This document shows positions 17,089 to 26,720 of a stretch of 64,000 bases of DNA, piece by piece; position 1 is the first letter of the stretch; each line of letters begins with the position of its first letter. The notes beneath the pieces were generated by a model. It searched no databases and had not been told where the DNA came from. It saw nothing but the letters and a program-made list of their open reading frames with translations. The DNA lies in the NCBI RefSeq assembly GCF_010747415.1, contig NZ_JAAGNZ010000001.1:1612001-1676000 (forward strand). The letters are read 5' to 3'. Source of the DNA: Spirosoma agri (GTDB lineage: Bacteria > Bacteroidota > Bacteroidia > Cytophagales > Spirosomataceae). Made by a program: the position numbers and the translations under genes.

Positions 17089-20000
17089 ATGCGTACTATA
17101 TACCGTCTACACAACATTGACCTGTTTTTTTTGCTGTTCTGCTGCCTTTCGTTCATCATACCGACCGCAGCGCAGGTTCCTATCACAGCGTCTGGTGTAC
17201 CCATCACACAGAATTTTGACGCACTCCTCACCAACAGTGTGATCCCGTTCAGTCAGAATAGTACGATTCCCGGTATTTATGCCGAACGCACCGGAAATGG
17301 TACCACAATTGTTGCCAGCGATGGGTCATCCGGTACGGGTGGGTTGTATAGTTTTGGATCAGCCCTGGCGACCGATCGTGCTTTAGGATCGATTGGTTCT
17401 GCCGAGGCTACCGCCGGCAGTTTCGTTCACGGAATACGTTTGCAGAATGGGACCGGATCGACCATTACCGCGTTGCAAGTGACCTACACCGGTGAGCAGT
17501 GGCGTAATAGCCAGGCGGCTGCGCAGACAATCAGTTTTTCCTATCGGGTATCGACAACGCCCGTGACAAGCCTAAGCGCAGCGGCTGTTCTGCCGGTTGG
17601 TTACACGGCAGTTTCGGCATTGGACTTTACCGGACCCATCTCAGGTTCTACCGTAGCAGCGGGAGCGCTCAACGGCAATGCCGCCAGTAATCGTACAACA
17701 GAAACGGCTCTCATCAGTGGTCTGTCCGTTCCACCGGGGGCGGAAGTAATGTTACGCTGGTATGATGCTGACCAGACCGGGAATGATCACGGTTTAGCGA
17801 TCGATGACGTATCGGTAATCGCAACAACGTCCCGAACGGCTGCCAATCCAACCTTATCAATCGCCCCGGCTACCATTAGCGGATTGACAACAAATGTCGG
17901 AATGACGTCGGCATCGGGTTCGTATACTATAACCGGACGAAATCTGACCGGCCCCGTTACGCTGTCGGTGACTGCGGGCATTGAAATCAGCAATGATCCG
18001 AGCGGCAGTATTTATACCCCGGCCTTGTCAATCACACCTACGGCTGGTACGATCGATGCCGTTGTTCGGGTTCGGCTGACAGGGGCAGCCGCCGGTCCGG
18101 TCAGCGCTACCGTGACCAACGCAACCAGCACAACGGCGGGCGCGCTTTCGGGGCGGGTAGTTGTGACGGGTACGGTTGGCAACGCAGCCGCTGTCGCAAC
18201 TACGATTGCCCAAGCCAGAAGCCAGCCCAATGGTACATCAACGGCAATGCTTCCGGGCCGGAAAATCGGGGGACGGGTTACGGTGAGCAGCCAGTTTGGC
18301 GGTAATCTGTTTTATATTCAGGATGCTACGGGTGGTATCTCCGCTTTTAACAGCACAACAGCTGTTGGGAGCCTGGTTCAGCTGGGCGACTCGATACTGG
18401 TTTCGGGTATCATCAATACCTATCAGGGAGCGCGGGAAATCGACATTTCGAGCTACACGATCGTTGCGGGTGCTGCCGTAATTCCAGCGCCTAGAGTAGT
18501 AACGATTAACCAGCTTTCAGCTTATGAAGGTCAGCTGGTGCAAGTCCAGAATACAACCATTGGCGGAGTCGGGGCAACGCTGGCCAGCACGACCTATCCA
18601 CTTTCCTCTACATCCGGAACGGGTACGCTGTCTATCCGGGTCGCATCGGCATTGAACGGAGCCGCGCGGCCCACGGGTGCGGTAAACATCATTGGTGTCT
18701 CGGATCATGTAACCAGCACCACCGCCAATACTACCGCGCTTTTCCCCCGGGTGCTAACCGACATATCGGGGGCAAACTTGGCCGATCAGCTCTGTGGAGG
18801 AACCGGTGGGGCGGGGCTGACCGCCGATCAGACGTTTGATATCAGTACCTGGAATCTCGACTTTTTCGGGGCCGCTGCCGGGTCTATACTCTGTCCAACT
18901 GCCCCCACTAATCGGCCTTACGTCGATCAGGGACCGGCGGATAATGACAAACAGGCGCGTAATGTCAGTGTCATTCTGCAAAAACTCAATGCCGACGTTA
19001 TCGTCAATGAAGAGGTCAGCGATGAGGCCCGGTATGCCCGTGTTGTCCAATCGTTGCCCGGAAGTTACAGTTATGTTTGTTCGGATAAGTTCTCGAATTA
19101 TTTCCAGAACGACTGCGATCTGCCCGTCGGTAGCAACGGAACCGTTTCGGGTCCTGCCAAATTCGCTCAGAAAGTATGCGTCATCTATAATACGGCTACG
19201 GTTACGCCCATTTTGGCCGAGAGTCAGCCACTGTTAACAAGTTTATATAGCTATCCAAGCAGTACAGGCTGGTCTTCCGGTCGACTGCCGTACCTGTTCG
19301 TCGCGAATGTGACGATAAACGGGCAAACCCGTAAAATGCATCTGGTTGGCATTCACGCACGGACAGGAACCGCAGCGGCTGACTACGATCGCCGGAAACA
19401 GGATTTTGCCGACCTGAAAGCGGAACTGGATCGCAGTTACCCGACTGCCAATCTGATCATGCTGGGCGATTATAATGATCAGGTTACTACATCGACGACA
19501 GTGGGGCAGCCATCGTCGTTCACGGCCTTTGATCAGGACGCGGCCAGATACCAGATCATCACCAAGCCGCTGGAAGTGACGGGCTGCGTGACCGCTAATT
19601 CGTCGGCGCGCTTCGTCGATCACATCACGATCTCCAATGAACTGGTTCCGGCTTACGTGGGAAATTCATCCGTCGTGTTGCGGCCGGCAACGGGTATCGA
19701 AGGCCCTTACGCCAGTACGACCTCAGACCACAATCCCGTATCGGCCCGGTTCAACCTGGCTGCGTTACAGGCGTCTCTAACCGTTACGTTCTCGGCCGCC
19801 CCTGCGCGCGTTACGGCGGGTACAACCAGTTTATCGGCCGTAGTTTCGGGGGGGACAACTCCCTTCAGCTATACGTTCACTGGACCGGGTCGCATCACGC
19901 CAAGTGGCAGTACAGCCAACGTTGCCAGTTTGACGGCCACTGGTGTGCAGTCGTTCACGGTGCGGGTTTCCGATGCCAGGAACCAGACGGCCACCGCCAT

Positions 20001-21288
20001 CACATCGGTGACGGTAACCAGCGGCACGAGTACCGTAGGAAATTGCGATAACCTGTTTGTGGGAACAAATGCGGGGGCGGCCAATACGACGGGCTGTAAT
20101 AACGTAGCGCTCGGTCCGCAGGCCCTAGCTGCGAATCGGACGGGACGTAATAATGTGGCCGTGGGTGAGTCGGCCGGTTTTTCGAGCACGGGTATCGAAA
20201 ACACCTTTGTTGGGTATAAGAGCGGTCTCGCTACGACCGTTGGTAACTTCAATACCTACTTTGGTTCGCAGGCCGGTATGAGCAATACGACTGGCGACTA
20301 TAACCTGTTTATGGGGGCCTCAACGGGCTACGCGAACACGTCAGGTATTTATAACACGTTCGTAGGGAACGGCGCTGGTTATTCGAATCAGATAGGCAGT
20401 AACAATACCCTGCTTGGCCTGAACAGCGGGTTTAAAACGACGGGTTCTGACAATGTTATGGTAGGCGGAACGACCGGTTTTGAGAACACGGGCGGTAGCC
20501 AGAACACCTTTGTTGGCAGTGGGGCCGGCGTGAGTGCGTCCAATCAAAATCTGGTTAATGCAACAGCCTTGGGATTCCGGGCACTGGTGTCGACCAGTAA
20601 CAGCGTTGTGCTCGGTAATGCCGCCAATGTAGGGATTGGTACCTCGGCACCAACGGCTAAACTCGAACTCGTCAGTGGCAGCGTGGGAACATCGGGCCTG
20701 AAATTAACGAACCTGACCAGTCTATCACCCGCCACGCTGAGAGCCAGTAAGTTTCTTTCCGTTGATGATGCCGGGAATGTTGTGCTGGCTTCGACTGCCA
20801 GTGGCGCGCGTGAAGGGGATACCGATACGACCGAAGCCCTGTGGCAACGCAGCGGTCAGTTTCTTCGAAGTAGCGATGGCAACGCCGTTGTGATCGGGAA
20901 CCGCATCAGTAAAACCCCATCGGGTTATAAGCTTTTCGTCGAGGAGGGCATTCTGACTGAAAAGGTGAAGGTAGCGCTCAAAAATGCCTCGGACTGGTCG
21001 GATTACGTATTCGCACCGGGCTATCGCCTGAAACCACTGGCTGAGGTCGCTGCCTACATTCGGGCCAATAAGCACCTACCCGGTATTCCTTCCGCTGACC
21101 AAGTCGTTCAGGAAGGGCTTGATCTGGGTAAGATGAATGCGAAGTTGTTGGAGAAGGTTGAAGAACTCACCCTCTATACCATTCAACTGGAACAGACGAA
21201 CCAAAAACAGCAACAGGAACTGGAATTGCTGAAACAGAAGCAGGCTCAGGTAGAGCAACTTCTTCAGGAGCTTATCAAGCGTAAATGA
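17089..21288 (+). CDS. Secreted multidomain nuclease (EEP fold) with spike-like repeat tail
   Basis: 1399 residues with a signal peptide (cleavage near TAAQV). Residues about 30-250 are a beta-sandwich; 255-370 Ig/filamin-like repeats; about 375-560 an OB-fold nucleic-acid-binding-like domain (GRVTVSSQFGGNLFYIQD). An endonuclease/exonuclease/phosphatase domain spans about 580-885, with DISTWNLDFFG, a metal-site Glu in VNEEV, GIHARTG, LGDYNDQ, DHITI and TSDHNPV all present. An Ig-like segment follows, then about 10 repeats of the N-T-x-V/F-G-x-x-A-G type (about 985-1185), a GIGTSAPTAKLEL knob, and a C-terminal region ending in a Gln/Leu/Lys coiled coil (about 1355-1399). Extracellular DNA or phosphoester cleavage is likely. 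Confidence 0.85.
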   Translation: MRTIYRLHNIDLFFLLFCCLSFIIPTAAQVPITASGVPITQNFDALLTNSVIPFSQNSTIPGIYAERTGNGTTIVASDGSSGTGGLYSFGSALATDRALGSIGSAEATAGSFVHGIRLQNGTGSTITALQVTYTGEQWRNSQAAAQTISFSYRVSTTPVTSLSAAAVLPVGYTAVSALDFTGPISGSTVAAGALNGNAASNRTTETALISGLSVPPGAEVMLRWYDADQTGNDHGLAIDDVSVIATTSRTAANPTLSIAPATISGLTTNVGMTSASGSYTITGRNLTGPVTLSVTAGIEISNDPSGSIYTPALSITPTAGTIDAVVRVRLTGAAAGPVSATVTNATSTTAGALSGRVVVTGTVGNAAAVATTIAQARSQPNGTSTAMLPGRKIGGRVTVSSQFGGNLFYIQDATGGISAFNSTTAVGSLVQLGDSILVSGIINTYQGAREIDISSYTIVAGAAVIPAPRVVTINQLSAYEGQLVQVQNTTIGGVGATLASTTYPLSSTSGTGTLSIRVASALNGAARPTGAVNIIGVSDHVTSTTANTTALFPRVLTDISGANLADQLCGGTGGAGLTADQTFDISTWNLDFFGAAAGSILCPTAPTNRPYVDQGPADNDKQARNVSVILQKLNADVIVNEEVSDEARYARVVQSLPGSYSYVCSDKFSNYFQNDCDLPVGSNGTVSGPAKFAQKVCVIYNTATVTPILAESQPLLTSLYSYPSSTGWSSGRLPYLFVANVTINGQTRKMHLVGIHARTGTAAADYDRRKQDFADLKAELDRSYPTANLIMLGDYNDQVTTSTTVGQPSSFTAFDQDAARYQIITKPLEVTGCVTANSSARFVDHITISNELVPAYVGNSSVVLRPATGIEGPYASTTSDHNPVSARFNLAALQASLTVTFSAAPARVTAGTTSLSAVVSGGTTPFSYTFTGPGRITPSGSTANVASLTATGVQSFTVRVSDARNQTATAITSVTVTSGTSTVGNCDNLFVGTNAGAANTTGCNNVALGPQALAANRTGRNNVAVGESAGFSSTGIENTFVGYKSGLATTVGNFNTYFGSQAGMSNTTGDYNLFMGASTGYANTSGIYNTFVGNGAGYSNQIGSNNTLLGLNSGFKTTGSDNVMVGGTTGFENTGGSQNTFVGSGAGVSASNQNLVNATALGFRALVSTSNSVVLGNAANVGIGTSAPTAKLELVSGSVGTSGLKLTNLTSLSPATLRASKFLSVDDAGNVVLASTASGAREGDTDTTEALWQRSGQFLRSSDGNAVVIGNRISKTPSGYKLFVEEGILTEKVKVALKNASDWSDYVFAPGYRLKPLAEVAAYIRANKHLPGIPSADQVVQEGLDLGKMNAKLLEKVEELTLYTIQLEQTNQKQQQELELLKQKQAQVEQLLQELIKRK

Positions 21289-21604
21289 CGCTGTTCACAC
21301 AAATGAAGTTAAATAGTCGATTTTGGAATTTCGGTGACCTTGTGCTATCTGTTCGTATCGTGCCAGATTGCATGAGAGCCAAATTTACTAGAAACGACGC
21401 GACTCATTTGTTACCGTAAATTGGCATTGCTTTCTTGATGAAATTTATTGGTTATTGATTAAGTTTAAATGGTTTACTAGAGGGCGAGAACGCAAAAAAA
21501 GTTCTGAGTAAGAAGGGGTTTGGCATACTATATGGTATAAGTAGATAAGATACGCAAAACTATCTCATCACCCAACCTATATAAACGACCAAACGCCCCA
21601 AACT
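21289..21604. other. AT-rich intergenic region
   Basis: No gene is seen. A loose palindrome (ATACTATATGGTAT) lies near 21527. No terminator with a U-tract is evident after the nuclease gene. Confidence 0.45.
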
Positions 21605-21952
21605 ATGACTCCCCAATCGCAAAATCAGTTTTTAACGCTTATTGGTACCGCCATAACAGATCATCGGGTTATTCAGATTAAGCACAAAAATATTTGGCGA
21701 ACTGTAGAGCCGTATATGGCTGGATTAAGTCGCGAGACGCAAACACCAGGTCTGTATGGATTTTGCCGGGATGTAATTCCTGCTCGCTATCAAAATGTTG
21801 ACAACCGCTGGCAGGTTTTTCCGTTCGATGATATCGAAGCAATTGAATTAACGTATTACGAGTTTCGTCCTCATCTCGAATACACGGGTAACTTCGATCG
21901 TATGCAGCCCGTCTATATAAAGTTGACACCCGCTTTAGTTGGCAGTCGATAG
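21605..21952 (+). CDS. Small protein resembling a stand-alone WYL domain
   Basis: 115 residues. The strand pattern VIQIKHKNIWRTVEPYMAG, LYGFCRDVI, WQVFPFDDIEAIELTYYEF resembles the WYL sensor fold (basic strand, R-x-V-E-P, then F-x-x-D-x-I). No helix-turn-helix is attached. WYL domains bind nucleic acid or nucleotide ligands in regulators, so a ligand-sensing role is possible, but the assignment rests on pattern alone. Free-standing gene with no terminator or partner seen. Confidence 0.6.
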   Translation: MTPQSQNQFLTLIGTAITDHRVIQIKHKNIWRTVEPYMAGLSRETQTPGLYGFCRDVIPARYQNVDNRWQVFPFDDIEAIELTYYEFRPHLEYTGNFDRMQPVYIKLTPALVGSR

Positions 21953-22234
21953 TCAATAAAGGAAGAAACCCGCTTTACACATATAGTTTAAAAATTGCGT
22001 TCGGCGTTTACTGCTAAGGTAGATGTCGAACGTTTTTTTATAGTCTCCAGCTGAGCCGTTTTATGGTAAAAGCTATGTTATATTGTATAATATTCGTTTA
22101 CGACGCTCAATTACCAGTTCAAATGATAAAAAGGTTTCGTTGGGCCAAACAAAAACGCTCTTATGTCTATTCTACTATAGAACTGTGCTCGATTGACCTC
22201 TCGGTCAGGTAAATGAGCCAGCAGAAATTCCCCA

Positions 22235-24562
22235 ATGGCTATGACAACACATATGAATGATTCGACGGTATGGGCGCATAATCCAAAAAATGTAGCGTTT
22301 ATTGGCGATTATCTACCTCGCCAGTGCGGTATTGCTACGTTCACGTCTGATTTATATAAGTCGTACAACTCGTTCATTCCCGATTCCAGGGCAATGGTCG
22401 TTTCGGTTAACGATACGCCCGATGGATATGATTACCCTAGTGAAGTTCGCTACGATTTTTACCAGCATGATCAGGAAGCCTATCGCAAGGCGGCTGAATT
22501 TCTGAATGCAAAAGATACGGAAGTTGTTTGTTTACAGCACGAATACGGCATTTTTGGCGGCCCCGCCGGTAGCTACATTCTGACGTTGCTGCGGAATCTT
22601 ACCATGCCTGTTGTTACAACCTTTCATACGATTCTTAAAAACCCGAATGAGGAACAGTTACTGGTACTGAAAAGCATTGCCGATCTCTCGTCGCGCGTAA
22701 TCTGCATGTCGGAGAAAGGGCGTGATTTTCTGATCAATATTTACGAAATACCCGCCGAGAAAATCGATTTGATCCCACACGGTATTCCTGATATGCCCTT
22801 TGTCGATCCTCATTTCTACAAGGATCGGTTTGGAATGGAAGGCAAACAGACCCTGCTGACGTTTGGACTACTATCGCCAAATAAAGGCATCGAAAACGTA
22901 ATTCGCGCTTTGCCACGTATTGTAAAGCAGTTTCCGAACGTGGTCTACATGGTGTTGGGCGCAACGCATCCACACCTGATCCGGCATGAAGGGGAAACGT
23001 ATCGGGATAGCCTAAAGACATTGGCCGCCGACTGTGGCGTACGCGATAACGTGCGTTTCTACAATCAGTTCGTTGAACTCGATGATCTGCTCGAATACCT
23101 TGGCGCAGCCGATATATACATTACACCTTATCTGAATCCGGCCCAGATCACATCGGGTACGCTTTCGTACGCATTCGGATGCGGAAAAGCCGTGGTATCA
23201 ACACCATACTGGCACGCTGAAGAACTCCTGGCCGACGGTCGTGGCGTTCTGGTTCCGTTCGGCGATTCCGAAGCCATTGCCGATCAGATCATAAAATTGC
23301 TTACTGATGAGCCCACACGTCACGCCATGCGCAAGAAAGCGTACATCATGGGTCGTGACATGATCTGGGAACACGCGATTAAAGAATACGCCGGATCCTT
23401 CGCCAAAGCCCGTCGGGAGCGGATGAGCACGATCAACAGCCAGACCCCCTACGACATGGGTGGCAACGGTAGTGCTGCGTTTAAACTGCCAACACTTCGC
23501 CTTGATCACCTGTTCCGACTTACTGATTCAACCGGTATCGCACAACACGCCCGCTTCCATCTCCCTTTTTATGAGGAAGGTTATTGCACGGACGATAACG
23601 CGCGGGCGCTCATTCTGGCGGTCACACTCCAGGAAACGGGTCTGGGCGAGCGTAAATTGAGTCAGGCTGCCGATAATTATTGCGCTTTCCTGAATCATGC
23701 GTATACGGATGATCACAAGCGGTTCCGCAATTTTATGAGCTATGATCGTCGCTGGCTCGAGGATTTTGGTTCCGATGACAGTACCGGTCGGACCATATGG
23801 GCATTAGGCGTTTGTATTGGCCGAGCAACGGACCGCAACACCGTTACCTGGGCCATGGGCCTGATGGAAAAAGTGCTGCCTACGATAGCCGATATGCCAT
23901 CGCCACGGGCATGGGCCTTTGCATTGCTCGGCATATATGAATACCAGAAACGATTCAACGACGACCGGTTAGCCAAAACGATTCAGCGTCAGTTGCTCGA
24001 CAAACTGATGTTCCGCTACACCGAAACGGCAACGCCCGAATGGCCCTGGTTCGAAAATACGCTATCCTACGACAATGCCGTGCTCGCGCATGTGCTGGTT
24101 CGTTCGGGTGAGCAGCGACTCGTGGAAATAGGACTTCGGTCGCTGCGTTGGCTGGTTACGCTACAAACAGCGGAACGGGGCCATTTCCAGCCTATCGGAT
24201 CGAATGGATTTTATACGAAAGGTCAGGCACGCGCTTACTTCGATCAGCAGCCATTGGAAGTTCAGAGCACCGTATCGGCTTGTCTGGCCGCCTTTGAGAT
24301 AACCGGTGATGAATACTGGCATCGTTCGTCAATCCGGATTTTTAAATGGTTCGGCGGCCTCAACGATCTGGGACTTCCAATCTACGATCAGCAGACAGGC
24401 GGTTGCCGTGATGGTCTGCATATTGATCGCGTCAACCAGAATCAGGGAGCCGAATCGACGCTGTCGTACCTGTTAGCACTAACCGAATTATACAATACGC
24501 AGAAGCAGCGTACGGACAAGAAAACCGTCAACGTTACTATTCCTTCGCTGGTAAACGGATAA
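22235..24562 (+). CDS. GT4 glycosyltransferase with C-terminal helical (alpha/alpha)6-like domain
   Basis: 775 residues; three in-frame ATGs (22235, 22241, 22253) precede the conserved part, the first is taken. Residues about 15-400 are a GT-B glycosyltransferase: FIGDYLPRQCGIATFTSDL, LQHEYGIFGG, LIPHGIPD, FGLLSPNKGIENVIRALP (nucleotide-sugar site) and the acceptor/donor block TSGTLSYAFGCGKAVVSTP with E/E residues after it. Residues about 410-760 contain YCTDDNARALI and WPWFENTLSYDNA, as in (alpha/alpha)6 toroids of glycan-active enzymes. The next gene is a GH130 phosphorylase, 94 bases on. The pair probably builds and recycles a mannose-containing glucan or mannan; substrate is inferred. Confidence 0.85.
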   Translation: MAMTTHMNDSTVWAHNPKNVAFIGDYLPRQCGIATFTSDLYKSYNSFIPDSRAMVVSVNDTPDGYDYPSEVRYDFYQHDQEAYRKAAEFLNAKDTEVVCLQHEYGIFGGPAGSYILTLLRNLTMPVVTTFHTILKNPNEEQLLVLKSIADLSSRVICMSEKGRDFLINIYEIPAEKIDLIPHGIPDMPFVDPHFYKDRFGMEGKQTLLTFGLLSPNKGIENVIRALPRIVKQFPNVVYMVLGATHPHLIRHEGETYRDSLKTLAADCGVRDNVRFYNQFVELDDLLEYLGAADIYITPYLNPAQITSGTLSYAFGCGKAVVSTPYWHAEELLADGRGVLVPFGDSEAIADQIIKLLTDEPTRHAMRKKAYIMGRDMIWEHAIKEYAGSFAKARRERMSTINSQTPYDMGGNGSAAFKLPTLRLDHLFRLTDSTGIAQHARFHLPFYEEGYCTDDNARALILAVTLQETGLGERKLSQAADNYCAFLNHAYTDDHKRFRNFMSYDRRWLEDFGSDDSTGRTIWALGVCIGRATDRNTVTWAMGLMEKVLPTIADMPSPRAWAFALLGIYEYQKRFNDDRLAKTIQRQLLDKLMFRYTETATPEWPWFENTLSYDNAVLAHVLVRSGEQRLVEIGLRSLRWLVTLQTAERGHFQPIGSNGFYTKGQARAYFDQQPLEVQSTVSACLAAFEITGDEYWHRSSIRIFKWFGGLNDLGLPIYDQQTGGCRDGLHIDRVNQNQGAESTLSYLLALTELYNTQKQRTDKKTVNVTIPSLVNG

Positions 24563-24571
24563 TGATTGAGT

Positions 24572-24639
24572 AAACGAATCGTTGATCAATTGGGTTTAAG
24601 CAAAACCGCTTACATTCGATTGATCAACGATTCGTTTAG
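24572..24639. terminator. 20-bp perfect hairpin between GT4 and GH130 genes
   Basis: TAAACGAATCGTTGATCAAT and ATTGATCAACGATTCGTTTA are exact reverse complements. The loop holds a second hairpin (TAAGC/GCTTA). It lies between two co-directional genes and has no U-tract. It could end the first transcript, cause partial read-through, or protect the upstream mRNA end. Confidence 0.5.
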
Positions 24640-24656
24640 TTAGTAAATTAACGTAC

Positions 24657-26147
24657 ATGAGTATCAAAGCAACCCGAACAGGTATTGTACTACGACCTGA
24701 TCCTACCCGCGTTTTATTCCGGCCTTTCGAGCTGGGGAGTACCCGCACGCTGAAAAGTATTGCAAGGGTTGGTAGCATGACCGACGAGGAAGCCGAACGA
24801 AAACTGGATGAAGTAATCCGCGAATTTGGCGGACGTCACTATAAACTCGAACGCTTCCTGCTCCAGCGTTTCGAGCAGATTAAGCCCCAGTTGTTAACCG
24901 ATGAGCCGCTGACGCTTGAACGCAAGCTGTTGCTGGGTGCTTACTTCACGATGGAATATTCGCTGGAATCGGCGGCTCTGTTTAACCCGTCGATGATCTG
25001 GCACCCCGACCAAACGAATGTGCCGCCGGGCTACAAACGCTTTATTTTGAGTCTCCGGGCAACGGGGGAGGGGCACGTTTCGTCGATCTCGTTCCGCATG
25101 GGCTACATCGACGAGGAAGGCAAAATTGTCTTGCGTAAACCGTCGCGTTATGTTACGTCTCCTGAAATCGTGTCGAATCACCGGTTTAATCGGTCCCAGT
25201 TTGAGCGTAAACTATACGAGCTTCGATTGGAGAACAGCATTCAGGAAAAAATGATGGCCGGACTCGGTGATGAATTTAGCCTTACCGAACTGGAAGCGCA
25301 GATCAAACGCGTATCGGCACAGTTTCGCTACAATGCGGAATACGAGACCATTGCCAGTGGCTTGCTGGCACTTGCCAAGTCGAACTACGAAATTCATTTT
25401 GAGGATGACCAGAGTTTAGACGAGCGCTGTATCTTCCCGACGTCGCCCAATGAAACGAACGGTATCGAAGATGCTCGCTTCGTGCAGTTCACTGATGATA
25501 ACGGCGAAATAACTTACTATGCTACCTACACGGCCTACAACGGTAGAGTGACGTTTCCACAGCTGCTCGAAACAAAAGATTTCACCCATTTCAGTATCAG
25601 CACACTGAACGGTGCTGAAGTATCGAACAAAGGGATGGCGCTGTTCCCTCGTAAGATCGGTGGACGCTACGCCATGATTTCGAGGCAGGACGGCGAGAAT
25701 ATCTACCTGATGTACTCCGATGATCTCTACTTCTGGCAGACGAAAGAGTTGATTCTGAAGCCAACCTACCATTGGGAGTACGTGCAACTCGGCAACTGCG
25801 GTTCGCCTATCGAGACCGAAGCGGGCTGGCTGGTACTGAGTCATGGCGTTGGGCCGATGCGAAAATATGCGATAGGTGCATTTTTGCTTGACCTCAACGA
25901 TCCGAGCAAAGTGATTGGCCGTACGACCGAGCCGATTCTGAGCCCTGATGAAAACGAACGGGAAGGGTATGTGCCAAACGTCGTCTACAGTTGCGGAGGG
26001 CTATTGAACGGACGGGAATTAATCATTCCCTACGCTATGTCTGACTATGCGAGTAGTTTCGCAACTGTCAACGTGGACGAGCTATTAGCCGAGTTGGTTA
26101 GCCAGAGCAAAACCGAAACTGTCGATTCGGAGGAGGTTGTTTCCTAG
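24657..26147 (+). CDS. Glycoside hydrolase family 130 beta-mannoside phosphorylase-like enzyme
   Basis: 496 residues. GH130 five-bladed propeller signatures are present: GIEDARF with the catalytic Asp (about residue 275), YTAYNG, NKGMALFPRKIGGRYAMISR, GNCGSPIETEAGWLVLSHGVG and YVPNVVYSCGGL. GH130 enzymes phosphorolyse beta-1,2- or beta-1,4-mannosides, giving mannose 1-phosphate, or hydrolyse beta-1,2-mannosides. The helical insert of about 200-240 is a feature of the longer bacterial subgroup. No signal peptide, so cytosolic. Paired with the preceding GT4 gene. The enzyme class is confident; the exact linkage is not. Confidence 0.9.
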   Translation: MSIKATRTGIVLRPDPTRVLFRPFELGSTRTLKSIARVGSMTDEEAERKLDEVIREFGGRHYKLERFLLQRFEQIKPQLLTDEPLTLERKLLLGAYFTMEYSLESAALFNPSMIWHPDQTNVPPGYKRFILSLRATGEGHVSSISFRMGYIDEEGKIVLRKPSRYVTSPEIVSNHRFNRSQFERKLYELRLENSIQEKMMAGLGDEFSLTELEAQIKRVSAQFRYNAEYETIASGLLALAKSNYEIHFEDDQSLDERCIFPTSPNETNGIEDARFVQFTDDNGEITYYATYTAYNGRVTFPQLLETKDFTHFSISTLNGAEVSNKGMALFPRKIGGRYAMISRQDGENIYLMYSDDLYFWQTKELILKPTYHWEYVQLGNCGSPIETEAGWLVLSHGVGPMRKYAIGAFLLDLNDPSKVIGRTTEPILSPDENEREGYVPNVVYSCGGLLNGRELIIPYAMSDYASSFATVNVDELLAELVSQSKTETVDSEEVVS

Positions 26148-26193
26148 CCTTGCCCTAAATACATCGTTTATATTTCAGTAAATAGTACCCAGC

Positions 26194-26244
26194 AATACGC
26201 TGCACAAGGGATGACTATGTTCGTTCACCCTTGTGCAGCGTATT
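26194..26244 (+). terminator. 17-bp perfect hairpin after GH130 gene
   Basis: AATACGCTGCACAAGGG pairs with CCCTTGTGCAGCGTATT over a 17-base loop, and AGC/GCT extends the base of the stem. Probable transcript end; only a short T run is embedded in the right arm flank. Confidence 0.6.
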
Positions 26245-26720
26245 TTGCTGTAAGATTGAGCATAGTATTACTCTATTGTTTCTCTGTTTTTGAAGAGCTG
26301 CTAGTAGCTATATCAGGCTGAAATAGTGACAGTTATGGTATAATTTTGTTGAGTATAAATACTTACTATGGTTAAGTAGATACATTGTTTTAAGTAAATG
26401 TAACTAATCTAATTTTTTGCTAAGATTTAGGGCTTATTAATCAATTTTTAATGTATAAAAAAAACAATATAATTACTTATTTTGTTGCTGTTTTCTTTTC
26501 GTTCTAGTAAAATATATATCATAAAAAAAGAAGAGATCTTACTCATTGATTATCAAATTATTACTTAGTGGAGCGCGTTAATGTATGCTCGTTAGCAATA
26601 AGTAGGCAACTTTATACTGTCAGATATAAATAAAACGAAATTTTGTTGTGAATAAAATTTTGTACAATTTTGATATAAGTTTCAGTGTAAACTTACTATT
26701 AACCTAGCTTATTTAACTTC
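26245..26720. other. AT-rich leader region of the first SusC gene
   Basis: No gene. The stretch is strongly AT-rich compared with its flanks and holds the promoter and long leader of the SusC gene. A TTG-rich run and TACAATTTTG near 26664-26673 are loosely promoter-like, but no clear box was fixed. Confidence 0.45.

Noticed and set aside
22063..22212. Short frame MVKAMLYCIIFVYDAQ... of 49 codons before the GT4 gene
   Set aside because: AT-rich intergenic DNA, no conserved motif and no ribosome-binding signal; too little to support a gene.
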